Origin: Acidobacteriaceae bacterium
Lineage (GTDB): Bacteria > Acidobacteriota > Terriglobia > Terriglobales > Acidobacteriaceae
NCBI GenBank assembly: GCA_028283655.1
Contig: JAPWKE010000003.1
Coordinates: forward strand, 682,001-746,000
Direction: 5' to 3'
DNA: 64,000 nucleotides
The notes beneath the pieces are model-generated. The model worked only from the letters and a program-made list of their open reading frames with translations. It searched no databases and was not told the origin of the DNA. The position numbers and the translations under genes are program-made. This document shows positions 1-8,042 of the stretch, in pieces (positions within the stretch are counted from its first letter, which is position 1; each line of letters opens with the position of its first letter).

Positions 1-28
1 GGGCGATTTTGCCGGTGAGGGTGCTCAT
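1..28 (-). CDS. 5' end of a probable short-chain dehydrogenase (partial)
   Basis: Only the first nine codons are inside the window. Read on the minus strand they give MSTLTGKIA, preceded by a good ribosome binding site (AGGAG, about 6 nt before the ATG). This opening is typical of SDR-family oxidoreductases, whose next residues would be the LVTG Rossmann motif. The assignment is an inference from nine residues and cannot be confirmed here. Confidence 0.35.
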
Positions 29-130
29 GTGTGCTCCTGAAGTAATGTACTCCGGTATTAGATCACCGCAGGTGGGGAGGATGTTGGGAGCACGAGCGAA
101 ACAGGCGGAGCAGAAGGGAATAAGGAGGCA

Positions 131-180
131 GAAGCGAACACGGAGGTCACAGAGAACCACGGAGGGGCACGGAGATGCGG
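131..180. repeat. Degenerate CACGGAGGTCACAGAG-type intergenic repeat
   Basis: The stretch has near-tandem units of the form CACGGAGG, CACAGAGAAC, CACGGAGG, CACGGAG. Such short purine-rich units are a familiar kind of dispersed intergenic repeat in soil bacteria. It lies in the 260-base space between the leftmost partial gene and the ThyX-like gene. I see no convincing gene there; an overlapping open frame is composed of this low-complexity sequence. Confidence 0.5.
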
Positions 181-289
181 TTGCTGCGGTGTTTTGTGTG
201 TGGTGCTGTACGACTTTTCGGCCTGTTTTCAACAATCGCCCAAATAGGCGAGAAGCCGCGCTGCCAAAGGCTATATTCTGCTTCCAGTT

Positions 290-1867
290 ATGCCCGACCC
301 AGAACTCGTCGCCCCTGCCGCCCCTGCCTCTGAAAACTCCACCGATGTTTACGCCATTTATGGTGCTGAACCCGAAGTGCTTGCGTACGCCATGGCGAAG
401 TATTCGCGCTCGGCGCTGACGATGCGCGAGTCGCTGGCGGAGATAAGCTCGCAACGTGCAGAGCAGTTTCTGAACACCTTCTACTTTCAGTACGGCCATC
501 GCTCGATTGCTGATCTGGCGCACCTGCCGTTTGCGATTGAGCGGTTGTCGATGCTGGCGGCGATTGCGCTGGTGGATGAGTCGCGCTGGGATGGTCAGGA
601 GCGGTCGACGCGGTACCAGGACTTCCGGCGCTCGGGTTGGTACACGCCTCCGCTCGAGGGCGAGCACCGCACGGCGTATACGGCGGCGATGGGCTCGTTG
701 TTCAAGAGCTATGACGACCTCAGCCTGGGGATGCTGGAGGCGCTGAAGCGCGTGGTTCCGCGGCCGGAGGAGATGCGCGAGGAGGCGTACGTGCGTACGT
801 TGAAGGCGCGGGCGTTTGACGTGGCGCGGTATCTGCTGCCGCTGGCGACGAACACGTCGCTGGGGCAGATTGTGAACGCGCGCACGCTGGAGACGCAGGT
901 TTCCCGACTGCTTTCGAGCCGTTTGACGGAGGTTCGCGAGTTGGGGGAGAAGCTGCGTTCGGCGGCCAGCGAGCCTGCCTGGAACGTGCAGCGCGACAAG
1001 CTGGAGCAGATGGCGGGCGAGGGCGTTGTGCCGCAGGAAGCGACGCGCGAAATTCTGCAGGACCTGATGCCGTCGGTGCGGGTTGCTCCGACGCTGGTGA
1101 AGTATGCGGAGCCGAACCAGTACCAGATGGAGTCGCGGCGTGAGTTGCGGCAGGCGGCGAAGGAGTTGATGGGCGATCAGCCGATCTACGGCGCGCCGCT
1201 GGTGGATCTGCTGGACGACGATGAGGCGATGGAAGTCGAGATTGCGACCTCGCTGCTGTACCCGTACTGCCACTACTCGTACCGCCAGATTCGCGGAACG
1301 GTGGGCGCGATGGGTGAGTTGCGGCGGAACGAGATTATCAAGCTAGCGGCACGGCATCGCGGCCAGCACGATGAGCTGTTGCGTGGCTTCCAGTCGGGTG
1401 ATGGCTTCCGTTTCGACATCTTGATGGATATTGGCGGCTTCCGCGATATGCACCGGCATCGCCGGTGTGTGCAGTTGATCCAGGACTTCAGCGATCTGCA
1501 CGGATATGAGGAGCCGACGTGTCCGGGGCAGCCGACGCTGGAAGAAGCCGGGCTTGCTGAGGCGTATCACGGAGCGATGCAGGCTGCGCACCTGGCGTAC
1601 CGCGAGGCGTTGACGAGTGATTCGGCCGACGCCGAGGCGAATGCAGCGTATCTGCTGCCGATGGGTACGCGCTGTCGGGCGATGTTCAAGATGGACTTTG
1701 CCGAGGCGCTGTATATCTCGGAACTGCGGTCGGGGGTGGCGGGGCACTATAGCTACCGGCGCGTAGCGTGGGAGATGTATCGGGCGGTGGCTCGCAGGCA
1801 CCCGGCTCTGGGTGAGCTGTTTCGGATTCAGGATGTGACGGAGCCGGTGGATTTGCTGAAGCGATAA
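290..1867 (+). CDS. FAD-dependent thymidylate synthase (ThyX)-like double-domain protein
   Basis: This 525-residue protein is about twice the length of a classical ThyX (roughly 220-250 aa) and looks like two ThyX-type halves. The first half has YGHRSIADLAHLPF and ERSTRYQ, matching the HxSxLEH and SxRY parts of the ThyX signature, but the usual RHR triplet there reads DES. The second half carries RDMHRHRR, which resembles the RHR motif, and a C-terminal region (ALYISELRSG...YRRVAWEMYRA) like the ThyX end. Classical ThyX makes dTMP from dUMP using methylene-tetrahydrofolate, NADPH and FAD. Whether this split-motif form does so is uncertain. The ATG at 290 follows a weak ribosome binding site. 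Its stop overlaps the next gene by one base. Confidence 0.75.
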   Translation: MPDPELVAPAAPASENSTDVYAIYGAEPEVLAYAMAKYSRSALTMRESLAEISSQRAEQFLNTFYFQYGHRSIADLAHLPFAIERLSMLAAIALVDESRWDGQERSTRYQDFRRSGWYTPPLEGEHRTAYTAAMGSLFKSYDDLSLGMLEALKRVVPRPEEMREEAYVRTLKARAFDVARYLLPLATNTSLGQIVNARTLETQVSRLLSSRLTEVRELGEKLRSAASEPAWNVQRDKLEQMAGEGVVPQEATREILQDLMPSVRVAPTLVKYAEPNQYQMESRRELRQAAKELMGDQPIYGAPLVDLLDDDEAMEVEIATSLLYPYCHYSYRQIRGTVGAMGELRRNEIIKLAARHRGQHDELLRGFQSGDGFRFDILMDIGGFRDMHRHRRCVQLIQDFSDLHGYEEPTCPGQPTLEEAGLAEAYHGAMQAAHLAYREALTSDSADAEANAAYLLPMGTRCRAMFKMDFAEALYISELRSGVAGHYSYRRVAWEMYRAVARRHPALGELFRIQDVTEPVDLLKR

Positions 1868-2256
1868 TGACAAGCGAGCGACTAAACGAGATTGCAAAAA
1901 ATGTGCTGGATGCGGCCTTTCGTGTCCACACAGCGTTTGGTCCTGGGATGCTTGAGAGTGCTTATGTGGCTTGCCTGATTTTTGAGTTGGCGAAGGCCGG
2001 GTTGGCTTTTAGGACAGAAGTGCCTGTGCCCGTGATCTATGAAGGCGTAAAGCTTTCGGATGTTGGTTTCAAGATTGACATCCTTGTCGAAGAGGAACTG
2101 GTTCTTGAGATCAAGTCCGTGGAAGCCATTGCCCCCGTCCACCTTTCACAGCTGGTGTCTTATTTGAAGCTTTCGGAGAGGCGGCTTGGGCTGCTGATCA
2201 ACTTCAACGTTGAACGGTTGCGGGATGGAATCTATCGTCGGGTAAATGGATTCTGA
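1867..2256 (+). CDS. GxxExxY family protein
   Basis: The 129-residue product carries the family signature around residues 25-33 (GPGMLESAY, i.e. GxxExxY). A central stretch with D, E and K (FKIDILVEEELVLEIKSVE) fits the PD-(D/E)XK nuclease-like fold assigned to this family; its biochemical role is not established. Its ATG overlaps the stop of the ThyX-like gene (TAATG), so the two are probably translationally coupled. Genes of this family are often found beside dispersed repeats, and one begins about 40 bases downstream. Unlike its neighbours, its codon use is less GC-rich at third positions, hinting at mobility. Confidence 0.8.
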   Translation: MTSERLNEIAKNVLDAAFRVHTAFGPGMLESAYVACLIFELAKAGLAFRTEVPVPVIYEGVKLSDVGFKIDILVEEELVLEIKSVEAIAPVHLSQLVSYLKLSERRLGLLINFNVERLRDGIYRRVNGF

Positions 2257-2298
2257 GTGACGGTCTCAGGCCATGGGGTCGTTGTGGTGAGGTGGAAT

Positions 2299-2398
2299 GA
2301 AAGCCTCGACGCAACGAGCGCCAAGAGCGCGAAGGATACGCGACGGAATCTTGGCGTAGCTTGGCGCTCCTTAGCGAACTTAGCGTCAAGGCTTTCCG
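2299..2398. repeat. Inverted pair of dispersed CCTYGACGC repeats
   Basis: Two oppositely oriented copies of an approximately 45-base repeat face each other. The left copy begins GAAAGCCTCGACGC and includes GAGCGCCAAG. The right copy, read on the minus strand, begins GGAAAGCCTTGACGC and includes GGAGCGCCAAG. Transcripts would form a long hairpin, so the pair may also serve as a bidirectional terminator between the convergent GxxExxY and transporter genes. The right copy overlaps the last codons of the transporter gene and contains its TGA stop. Related copies lie at about 10231 and 11342. Confidence 0.7.
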
Positions 2399-3096
2399 CT
2401 TGCGGAGCCGCCAAATCGAAACGGATTGAAGTTCGTCCGAGTGTCGAAGGTATCGATGCCCTCCGCCCGCTTCAGCCCATTGATTACGAGATAGGTGAAC
2501 GGTGTGGCAAGCACCTCGTAGGCGACCTTCAGCAGGTAGCCCGTGATGATGATGTTTGCGAGCTTGTGCCAGGAGACGCTGCCGCCGAACGCGATCAGGA
2601 TGACAAGGGTCGTGTCGACAGCCTGTCCGACGACTGTGGAGCCGACCGTACGCGTCCAGAGCCAGCGGCCGTTTGTGAGGACCTTTAGCTTGGCCATGGT
2701 GAAGCTGTTGGCGAACTCGCCCGCCCAGAACGCGGCGAGGCTGGCGATGAGCAGGCGCGGCAGGATGCCGAAGACTGTAACGAATGCCTGCTGGTGGTGG
2801 AACTCAGGGTCGGCTGGCAGCGCGATGACCAGCGCGGAGACGCCGTACATGAGCGCTGTGCCGCAGAAGCCCAGCCAGATGGCGCGGCGGCTGGCCGCGT
2901 AACCGTAAATCTCCGTGAAGATGTCGCCGAAGATGTAGGTAATGGGGAAGAGGACCATCGCGCCCGAGGTGGTGAACGCCGGGATGGGCCCGAACGGGCC
3001 GATGCGGACAAGCTTCTGCGCGACGAGGTTCGCGACAAGAAGAATGACGACGAAGGAGGTCGTGAGCGCGTCGAGATAGCGGAAGCGGGTCTGCAT
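2386..3096 (-). CDS. Queuosine precursor transporter, YhhQ/VUT family
   Basis: The 236-residue integral membrane protein has about six hydrophobic segments. It contains the family hallmarks FPITYIFGDIFTEIYGY and, later, GQAVDTTLVILIAFGG. Members of the YhhQ/QueT (VUT_1) family import preQ0/preQ1-type deazaguanine precursors of tRNA queuosine across the inner membrane. Several other queuosine-pathway genes lie in this window (queG at 9.1 kb, two queD-like genes at 45 kb), which supports the role. Its 3' end runs into a dispersed repeat that provides the stop codon (GGAAAGCCTTGA), so the final residues SGKP may not be ancestral. I saw no convincing preQ1 riboswitch in the 150 bases upstream. 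Confidence 0.85.
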   Translation of the reverse strand: MQTRFRYLDALTTSFVVILLVANLVAQKLVRIGPFGPIPAFTTSGAMVLFPITYIFGDIFTEIYGYAASRRAIWLGFCGTALMYGVSALVIALPADPEFHHQQAFVTVFGILPRLLIASLAAFWAGEFANSFTMAKLKVLTNGRWLWTRTVGSTVVGQAVDTTLVILIAFGGSVSWHKLANIIITGYLLKVAYEVLATPFTYLVINGLKRAEGIDTFDTRTNFNPFRFGGSASGKP

Positions 3097-3167
3097 GGTT
3101 TGAGTGGATTTAGAGTATCGCGGGAGGTGGCCGGTGGGAATTTCCTTGGAAGACTTTCGCTTTTTAT

Positions 3168-3196
3168 TTGCTACTGCTCGGATTCGATGCTAGACT
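3168..3196 (+). promoter_or_regulatory. Candidate sigma70-type promoter of recA
   Basis: TTGCTA and TAGACT are separated by 17 bases and lie about 55 bases before the recA start codon. The region is AT-rich compared with its surroundings. The match to consensus is moderate and the assignment rests on position and spacing only. No clear LexA-type palindrome was recognised. Confidence 0.35.
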
Positions 3197-3251
3197 CCAT
3201 CTTGCTGACCCCACCCTGAGCTTTTACGTGGCAATAAAAGGAGAAATACCC

Positions 3252-4325
3252 GTGGCAGACGACCGCAGCAAAGCAATTGAAACCGCACTTTCGGCGCTGG
3301 AAAAGCAGTTTGGTAAGGGTTCCGTGATGCGGCTTGGCGCGAAGGATGCCGTCGTGCCGATTTCAGTGATTTCAACGGGTTCGATCTCGTTCGATGCAGC
3401 CCTGGGCGTGGGTGGCGTGCCGCGTGGACGCGTGATTGAGGTCTTTGGGCCGGAGTCGTCCGGTAAGACGACGATCACGCTGCAGATCATTGCTGAGGCG
3501 CAGAAGGCCGGTGGTCTGGCGGCGTTTGTGGATGCCGAGCATGCTCTCGATCCGGTTTATGCGAAGAAGCTTGGCGTGGACGTGGACAATCTACTGGTCA
3601 GCCAGCCGGATTACGGCGAGCAGGCGCTGGAGATTACGGAAGCCCTGGTTCGTTCGGGCGCGGTCGATGTGCTGGTAGTGGATTCGGTCGCTGCGCTGGT
3701 ACCGAAGGCTGAACTTGATGGCGAGATGGGCGATTCGCACGTTGGTCTGCAAGCACGACTGATGTCGCAGGCCCTGCGTAAGCTGACCGGAACTGTCTCG
3801 AAGTCGCGTACCTGTCTGATCTTCATCAACCAGATTCGCGAGAAGATTGGCGTGATGTTTGGCAATCCTGAAACGACGACCGGTGGCCGTGCGCTGAAGT
3901 TCTATTCATCGGTGCGTATCGACATCCGCCGTATTGGCGCGGTGAAGGAAGGCGACGTTGTCGTCGGTTCGCGTACGAAGGTGAAGATTGTGAAGAACAA
4001 GGTGGCGGCTCCGTTCCGCGATGCCGAGTTCGACATCATGTACGGCGAAGGCATTTCGCGTGAAGGCGATACGCTGGATCTTGCAGTGGTGAACAATATT
4101 GTGGACAAGTCGGGTGCGTGGTACTCCTACCAGGGTGAGCGCATTGGGCAGGGCCGCGAGAACGTTCGCAACTTCCTGAAGGAGAATACTGACACGTTTG
4201 CACGCATCGATGCAGAGCTTCGGAAGAAGCTTGGGATCAAGCCTGCGAACGTTGCGGATATGCCTGAAGCCCCGGCAGAAGGCGCTGCCCAGGCAGAAGC
4301 CGTGGTCCGTGGCCGCAAAGGATAG
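3252..4325 (+). CDS. recA: Recombinase RecA
   Basis: RecA forms ATP-dependent filaments on single-stranded DNA, drives homologous strand exchange and stimulates LexA-type self-cleavage. The 357-residue product matches the family length (E. coli 353 aa). The Walker A motif GPESSGKT is at about residues 66-73, followed by the conserved [10 protein letters not shown], the Walker B region [12 protein letters not shown] and the DNA-binding loops ([40 protein letters not shown]). The GTG at 3252 is chosen because AAAGGAG sits about 8 bases upstream and [10 protein letters not shown] is the usual family opening. An in-frame GTG at 3228 lacks this support. The C-terminal tail is Ala/Glu-rich, as often seen. 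Confidence 0.97.
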   Translation: MADDRSKAIETALSALEKQFGKGSVMRLGAKDAVVPISVISTGSISFDAALGVGGVPRGRVIEVFGPESSGKTTITLQIIAEAQKAGGLAAFVDAEHALDPVYAKKLGVDVDNLLVSQPDYGEQALEITEALVRSGAVDVLVVDSVAALVPKAELDGEMGDSHVGLQARLMSQALRKLTGTVSKSRTCLIFINQIREKIGVMFGNPETTTGGRALKFYSSVRIDIRRIGAVKEGDVVVGSRTKVKIVKNKVAAPFRDAEFDIMYGEGISREGDTLDLAVVNNIVDKSGAWYSYQGERIGQGRENVRNFLKENTDTFARIDAELRKKLGIKPANVADMPEAPAEGAAQAEAVVRGRKG

Positions 4326-4373
4326 TCCGCTAACTTTTCTGCACAGGCAAGTTGCGGTAAAATAGCTGTAGAC

Positions 4374-4465
4374 GGACAGGTGGCAGAGCCCGGTTGAATG
4401 CACCTGACTCGAAATCAGACGTAGTCGTAAGGCTACCGGGGGTTCGAATCCCTCCCTGTCCGCCA
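4374..4465 (+). tRNA. tRNA-Ser(CGA)
   Basis: The acceptor stem pairs GGACAGG with CCTGTCC; discriminator G and an encoded CCA follow (4462-4465). The anticodon loop CTCGAAA places anticodon CGA at 4410-4412, closed by CTGA/TCAG. A long variable arm follows (about 4420-4440), as expected for a class II serine tRNA, and the T arm is GGTTCGAATCC. It lies 48 bases after recA and before a stem-loop terminator. Confidence 0.95.
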
Positions 4466-4490
4466 TTACTTTCAAGCAGTTATAACGATT

Positions 4491-4519
4491 GAGGCCCGCA
4501 AATGCGGGTCTCTCGTTTT
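4491..4519 (+). terminator. Rho-independent terminator after tRNA-Ser
   Basis: The stem GAGGCCCGC / GCGGGTCTC closes over the loop AAAT and is followed by a T-rich tail (GTTTTGT). It lies between the plus-strand tRNA and the convergent monooxygenase gene and may work for the recA-tRNA transcript. Confidence 0.7.
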
Positions 4520-4536
4520 GTCTGGATGGCTGTTCG

Positions 4537-5670
4537 TTACTGACTTTGCTGGCTGTTTTTGAAGAAGTCGAGCAGGCTTTGCGGGGCGTTGTCGCCGAAG
4601 AGCACTTCTTGCAGGCGGTTGGCTTCGACCGCTTCGGCAGAACTGCGTGGGAATAGTTCCCGTTCGTACGCAAGTAGCGCCGCTTCTATGTCATCAGGGG
4701 TGGAAGCGAGGACTCTGGCAAGCTCGGCGCCGTCGTACATGGCGAGGTTCGCGCCTTCGCCAGATGGAGCCATCAGATGTGCGGCATCGCCCAGCAGGGT
4801 AACACCGGGGATGCGTTCCCACCTGTGTTCGGTGGGTAGGGAGTAAATTGGGCGAACGGCGGGAGCAGTCTCGCCGTCGGTGATGAGCGCTGTCAGCTCT
4901 GGGGCCCAGTCAAGGAACTCTTCGGCAACACGGGACAGGGTCGCCTCTGGGGTGGAGATGTCGAGGCTTACAAGCCAATCTTCTGGCTTGCGTAACGCGA
5001 CATAGGTGTGGAGGACGCCGTTCGGCTCGCGGTGGGCGAGGATGCCTTTCCCGGGAGCTACGGCCATAAGCGCTCCTCCGCCGACGGCCTTTGCGCTTGC
5101 CTGATGACGGTGGTCGCAGTCGTGCAGGTACGTCTCTATGTAGGTGATGCCTACGTAGGTTGGCTTTGCGGGAGAGAGTAGGGGACGGACCTTTGACCAA
5201 GCTCCGTCCGCACCTATGAGCAGGTCAGCCGTCACAGTTGTGCCGTTCGTGAAGGTCACGAAGTGTCGTCCCTCGCCGAGGGAAGAGACTGTTGCGACTT
5301 TGTGTCCCCAGCGAACAGTGTTGTGGGGAAGAGATTCGAGGAGGATGCGGCGAAGCTCGCCTCGAGGCGCTTCCGGGCGGCCGCCTGAGCCGTCGTCGGA
5401 GTCTTCGAGCAGGACACGGCCTTGTTTGTCGAGCACCCGCGAAGCCTGACCGCCGGGATGGACGATTGCGAGGAGCTCGTCATAGAGGCCTGCGGCCTTG
5501 AGGGCGAGTTGCCCATTGTTTGTGTGGATGTCGAGCATGCCGCCTTGCGCGCGCGCTGTGGCCGAGGCTTCTGCTTCGTAGACTACGGCGGGGATGCCAC
5601 GAGTGTGGAGGACGCGTGCAAGCGTCAGGCCGCCAAGGCCGGCACCGATGATGGTAACTGGAGTGTTCAT
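4537..5670 (-). CDS. FAD-dependent monooxygenase, TetX-like
   Basis: A 377-residue group A flavoprotein monooxygenase. The N-terminal Rossmann motif TIIGAGLGGLTLARVL binds the FAD ADP moiety. DLLIGADGAWSKVR is the DG motif, and GVTLLGDAAHLMAPSGEGANLAMYDGAELA is the second FAD-binding GD motif. Length, the early AQGGMLDIH segment and overall arrangement resemble TetX-type tetracycline-inactivating enzymes, but the substrate cannot be read from sequence. The ATG at 5670 is preceded by AGGAGG; a longer in-frame extension lacks family similarity. It overlaps the upstream monooxygenase by ATGA, so the pair is translationally coupled and presumably controlled by the divergent TetR gene. Confidence 0.85.
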   Translation of the reverse strand: MNTPVTIIGAGLGGLTLARVLHTRGIPAVVYEAEASATARAQGGMLDIHTNNGQLALKAAGLYDELLAIVHPGGQASRVLDKQGRVLLEDSDDGSGGRPEAPRGELRRILLESLPHNTVRWGHKVATVSSLGEGRHFVTFTNGTTVTADLLIGADGAWSKVRPLLSPAKPTYVGITYIETYLHDCDHRHQASAKAVGGGALMAVAPGKGILAHREPNGVLHTYVALRKPEDWLVSLDISTPEATLSRVAEEFLDWAPELTALITDGETAPAVRPIYSLPTEHRWERIPGVTLLGDAAHLMAPSGEGANLAMYDGAELARVLASTPDDIEAALLAYERELFPRSSAEAVEANRLQEVLFGDNAPQSLLDFFKNSQQSQ

Positions 5671-7205
5671 GCTGCCTCCTTCGTGGATCGAGTCAACCAG
5701 CGGTCTGCTGCCTGTCGGAGAGAGGACTCGTTGGGTTCGCGATCGGAAGCCCATGCGATAAAGCCGTCCGGGCGTATGAGCAATGCGCTCATCCCGAAGG
5801 CTTCTTTCGCGTGACCAGCGACGTATTGCAGGGCTTCGCCGTACTCAGTTACCAGCGATTGCAAGGATGGGTTGGAGCCGAAGTCGAGCAGCAGGCTGCG
5901 ACCGTCGCGCAGGAGGTCGCTGACCTTGCTTCCGTCTTCCAGCTCAAAGTTGGGGACGCTGTGACCGGCTAAGGGATGGTTGTCGCCGAGGTCGTAATGA
6001 GCGGTGATGCCCCACACTCGCCCTGCAATGTAGGTGGCGCCATCGCTTGTGTTCAGCAGATCACGGAGTATCGCGTTCAGCGCACGTGCCGCTGGATCAG
6101 GGCGCATGACGGCGACCTGTGCGCGTGACCAGTCCAGCACGTTTGCGCCAAGTGGATAGCGTTCGGTGTAGTAGGTGTCGAGCAGGCCTTCCGGCGCGTT
6201 GCCGCGAATGGTCGCGGCGAGCTTCCAGCCGAGGTTCATGGCATCACCGATGCCGAGGTTCAGCCCCTGACCTCCGAGGGGAGCGTGGATGTGCGCGGCG
6301 TCCCCGGCCAGTAGCACGCGACCGTTGCGATAGGTTGTGGCCTGACGCGCGCGATCTGTCCAGGCGGTTGCGATGTGCAGGGCACTGAGCGTGACGTTGG
6401 TGTTCGAGATGCGACGCAGCACCATCTGAATATGCTCCAGTGTGATCGGCTCGCCCGAGCTGTGGAAGGCCCCGCCGTCAAAGTCCTGGATCACCAGAAA
6501 GTCCGGCTGGGATTGCAGATACATGCCTCGTTCGGTCACGTTTCGACCAGGGTTGAGCTTCTCGGGGTCGATGAGGTCCGCGTGAACCGAGTAGCCGGTA
6601 AACTCCGGTTCGGTGCCTGCGAACTCAAAGCCGCCGAGCTTGCGGACAACGCTCCGGCTGCCGTCGCAACCAACGAACCATCTTGCCTGGAACGTGTGCT
6701 GTTCGGAGTTCACGCTGACGGCGTTTTCCGTCTGGTGGAGACCGGTGATGGGAAGGCCGCGCCGAATCTCTACGCCAAGCTGCTGCGCGCGGCGGGCGAG
6801 CACCGTTTCCATCTCCTGCATCTCGGTGAGCAGGCTGGGGCTGGTGGAGCCGGGGAGCCGATACTTCCACTCCGTGGTGTCGATATTGCCAGAGTGAATG
6901 GGGATGCCGGCGAAGTGACCTACCTGTCGGCGTGCTCCTTCTACGGCGTTGGCGTGAGGGTTTTTGATGCGTTTGTGCAGCTCAAGCTCTTGCAACAGCC
7001 CACGGCGGTCGAGTGCTTCGATGGTGGGAGCGGAGAGACCTCGCAGACCGAAAGGACGTTGTTTCAGGGGCGAGTCCGGGTGGCTCATCTTTTCTAAAAC
7101 GAGAACGGAGCAGTTGGCGAGCGCGAGTTCGCAGGCGAGGAAGAGGCCGACGGGGCCGGAGCCCGCGATGACAACGTCGTAGACCGGGTTGGATGGTGTT
7201 TGCAT
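5667..7205 (-). CDS. FAD-dependent aromatic/polyketide hydroxylase-like monooxygenase
   Basis: The 512-residue protein has the three group A flavoprotein signatures: DVVIAGSGPVGLFLACELA near the N-terminus, FVGCDGSRSVVRKL (DG motif) and GRVLLAGDAAHIHAPLGGQGLNLGIGDAMNLGWKLA (GD motif). A C-terminal thioredoxin-like tail of about 120 residues follows, as in RdmE/PgaE and phenol hydroxylase-type enzymes. Such enzymes hydroxylate aromatic or polyketide substrates using NAD(P)H and O2. The start at 7205 (MQTPSNPVYDVV) is preferred; an upstream ATG at 7250 lies inside the operator region. It is the first gene of a two-gene operon with the TetX-like gene and is transcribed from the operator-bearing intergenic region. 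Confidence 0.87.
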   Translation of the reverse strand: MQTPSNPVYDVVIAGSGPVGLFLACELALANCSVLVLEKMSHPDSPLKQRPFGLRGLSAPTIEALDRRGLLQELELHKRIKNPHANAVEGARRQVGHFAGIPIHSGNIDTTEWKYRLPGSTSPSLLTEMQEMETVLARRAQQLGVEIRRGLPITGLHQTENAVSVNSEQHTFQARWFVGCDGSRSVVRKLGGFEFAGTEPEFTGYSVHADLIDPEKLNPGRNVTERGMYLQSQPDFLVIQDFDGGAFHSSGEPITLEHIQMVLRRISNTNVTLSALHIATAWTDRARQATTYRNGRVLLAGDAAHIHAPLGGQGLNLGIGDAMNLGWKLAATIRGNAPEGLLDTYYTERYPLGANVLDWSRAQVAVMRPDPAARALNAILRDLLNTSDGATYIAGRVWGITAHYDLGDNHPLAGHSVPNFELEDGSKVSDLLRDGRSLLLDFGSNPSLQSLVTEYGEALQYVAGHAKEAFGMSALLIRPDGFIAWASDREPNESSLRQAADRWLTRSTKEAA

Positions 7206-7220
7206 AGGTATCTGCTCGCG

Positions 7221-7257
7221 TGGAACGTCATTCCATTTAGATTGGAACATTGTTCCA
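7221..7257. promoter_or_regulatory. Twin palindromic operators between monooxygenase operon and tetR
   Basis: Two 15-bp palindromes, TGGAACGTCATTCCA (7221-7235, imperfect) and TGGAACATTGTTCCA (7243-7257, perfect arms), have centres 22 bp apart, about two helical turns. They fill the 70-bp region between the divergent start codons. The layout is that of a TetR-family repressor controlling both its own gene and a divergent monooxygenase operon. Binding is inferred. Confidence 0.75.
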
Positions 7258-7275
7258 TTTGTGTCAAGATGAGGT

Positions 7276-7953
7276 ATGGCTCAAAAGACACAGAGCGGCG
7301 CGCGGCGTGGAGACGCGCTCTCGCGGGAACGTATCGTGGAGGCTTCGATCGAGTTGCTGGACCGCAGCGGGGAGGGCGGTCTGACCTTCCGTGCGCTGTC
7401 AGAGCATCTGGCGACTGGGGCGGGAGCGATCTACTGGCACGTTGCCAATAAGAACGATCTTTTAACAGCTGCGTGCGATGCCATGATCTCGCGAATGATG
7501 AGCGCGGCTGTTGTGACGACGCCGGAGGCGACGATACGCTCTGTGGCGGCGGGGGTTTTCGATGTGATCGACGATCACCCGTGGGTAGGTTCGGCGCTTA
7601 CGAGCACTCCTGGGATGGCGCCTATTGTGCGTGTTCTCGAACGCATTGGACAGCAGGTTCGTGCGCTTGGCGTGCCGGAGGAGGAGCAGTGGGCGGCGGC
7701 TGGAACGCTGATGGCGTACATCCTTGGCGTCAGCAGGCAGAATGCGGCGAATGGCGAGCTTGGACGCGCGAAGGGGTTGGACCGTGCAGAGTTTCTGCAC
7801 TCTGTCTCGATGGCATGGTCGCAGCTTGATGCTGTGGAGTACCCATTTGCGCGCAGCGCTGCGGGGCGAATGCGTGATCATGATGACCGCGAGGATTATC
7901 TTGCCGGGATCGATCTGATCCTGCGCGGGATTCGATCAGCCGGGAGTGAATAA
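7276..7953 (+). CDS. TetR family transcriptional regulator
   Basis: The 225-residue protein has an N-terminal TetR helix-turn-helix at about residues 17-62 (RERIVEASIELLDRSGEGGLTF..., then RALSEHLATGAGAIYWHVANKNDLL). The larger all-helical C-terminal domain is expected to bind the ligand and form the dimer. It is divergent from the two flavin monooxygenases and separated from them by twin palindromic operators, so it most likely represses that operon and itself until an aromatic or antibiotic-like ligand binds. The ATG at 7276 has a weak AAGATGAGG site upstream. The ligand is unknown. Confidence 0.88.
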   Translation: MAQKTQSGARRGDALSRERIVEASIELLDRSGEGGLTFRALSEHLATGAGAIYWHVANKNDLLTAACDAMISRMMSAAVVTTPEATIRSVAAGVFDVIDDHPWVGSALTSTPGMAPIVRVLERIGQQVRALGVPEEEQWAAAGTLMAYILGVSRQNAANGELGRAKGLDRAEFLHSVSMAWSQLDAVEYPFARSAAGRMRDHDDREDYLAGIDLILRGIRSAGSE

Positions 7954-7981
7954 CCGTCTGCGCTGAGATCGCTCGTTCTGC

Positions 7982-8030
7982 TGCAAACACGATGGCCCAC
8001 GACTTGATTCGTGGGGCCATCGTGTTTGCA
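7982..8030. terminator. Long bidirectional stem-loop between convergent genes
   Basis: A 21-22 bp stem (TGCAAACACGATGGCC...CACGA paired with TCGTGGGGCCATCGTGTTTGCA, one bulged base) with a 6-base loop lies between tetR and the convergent beta-lactamase-fold gene. There is no strong T-run, so a role as a bidirectional terminator or transcript-end protector is inferred from position. Confidence 0.55.
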
Positions 8031-8042
8031 GGAAGGGGCGAT

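Noticed and set aside
9-419. 136-codon open frame at the left edge
   Set aside because: It consists of the purine-rich repeat and the start of the ThyX-like gene in another frame; no ribosome binding site or homology.
3097-3251. preQ1 riboswitch upstream of the queuosine-precursor transporter
   Set aside because: The region lacks the small C-rich hairpin plus A-rich tail of known preQ1 riboswitches.
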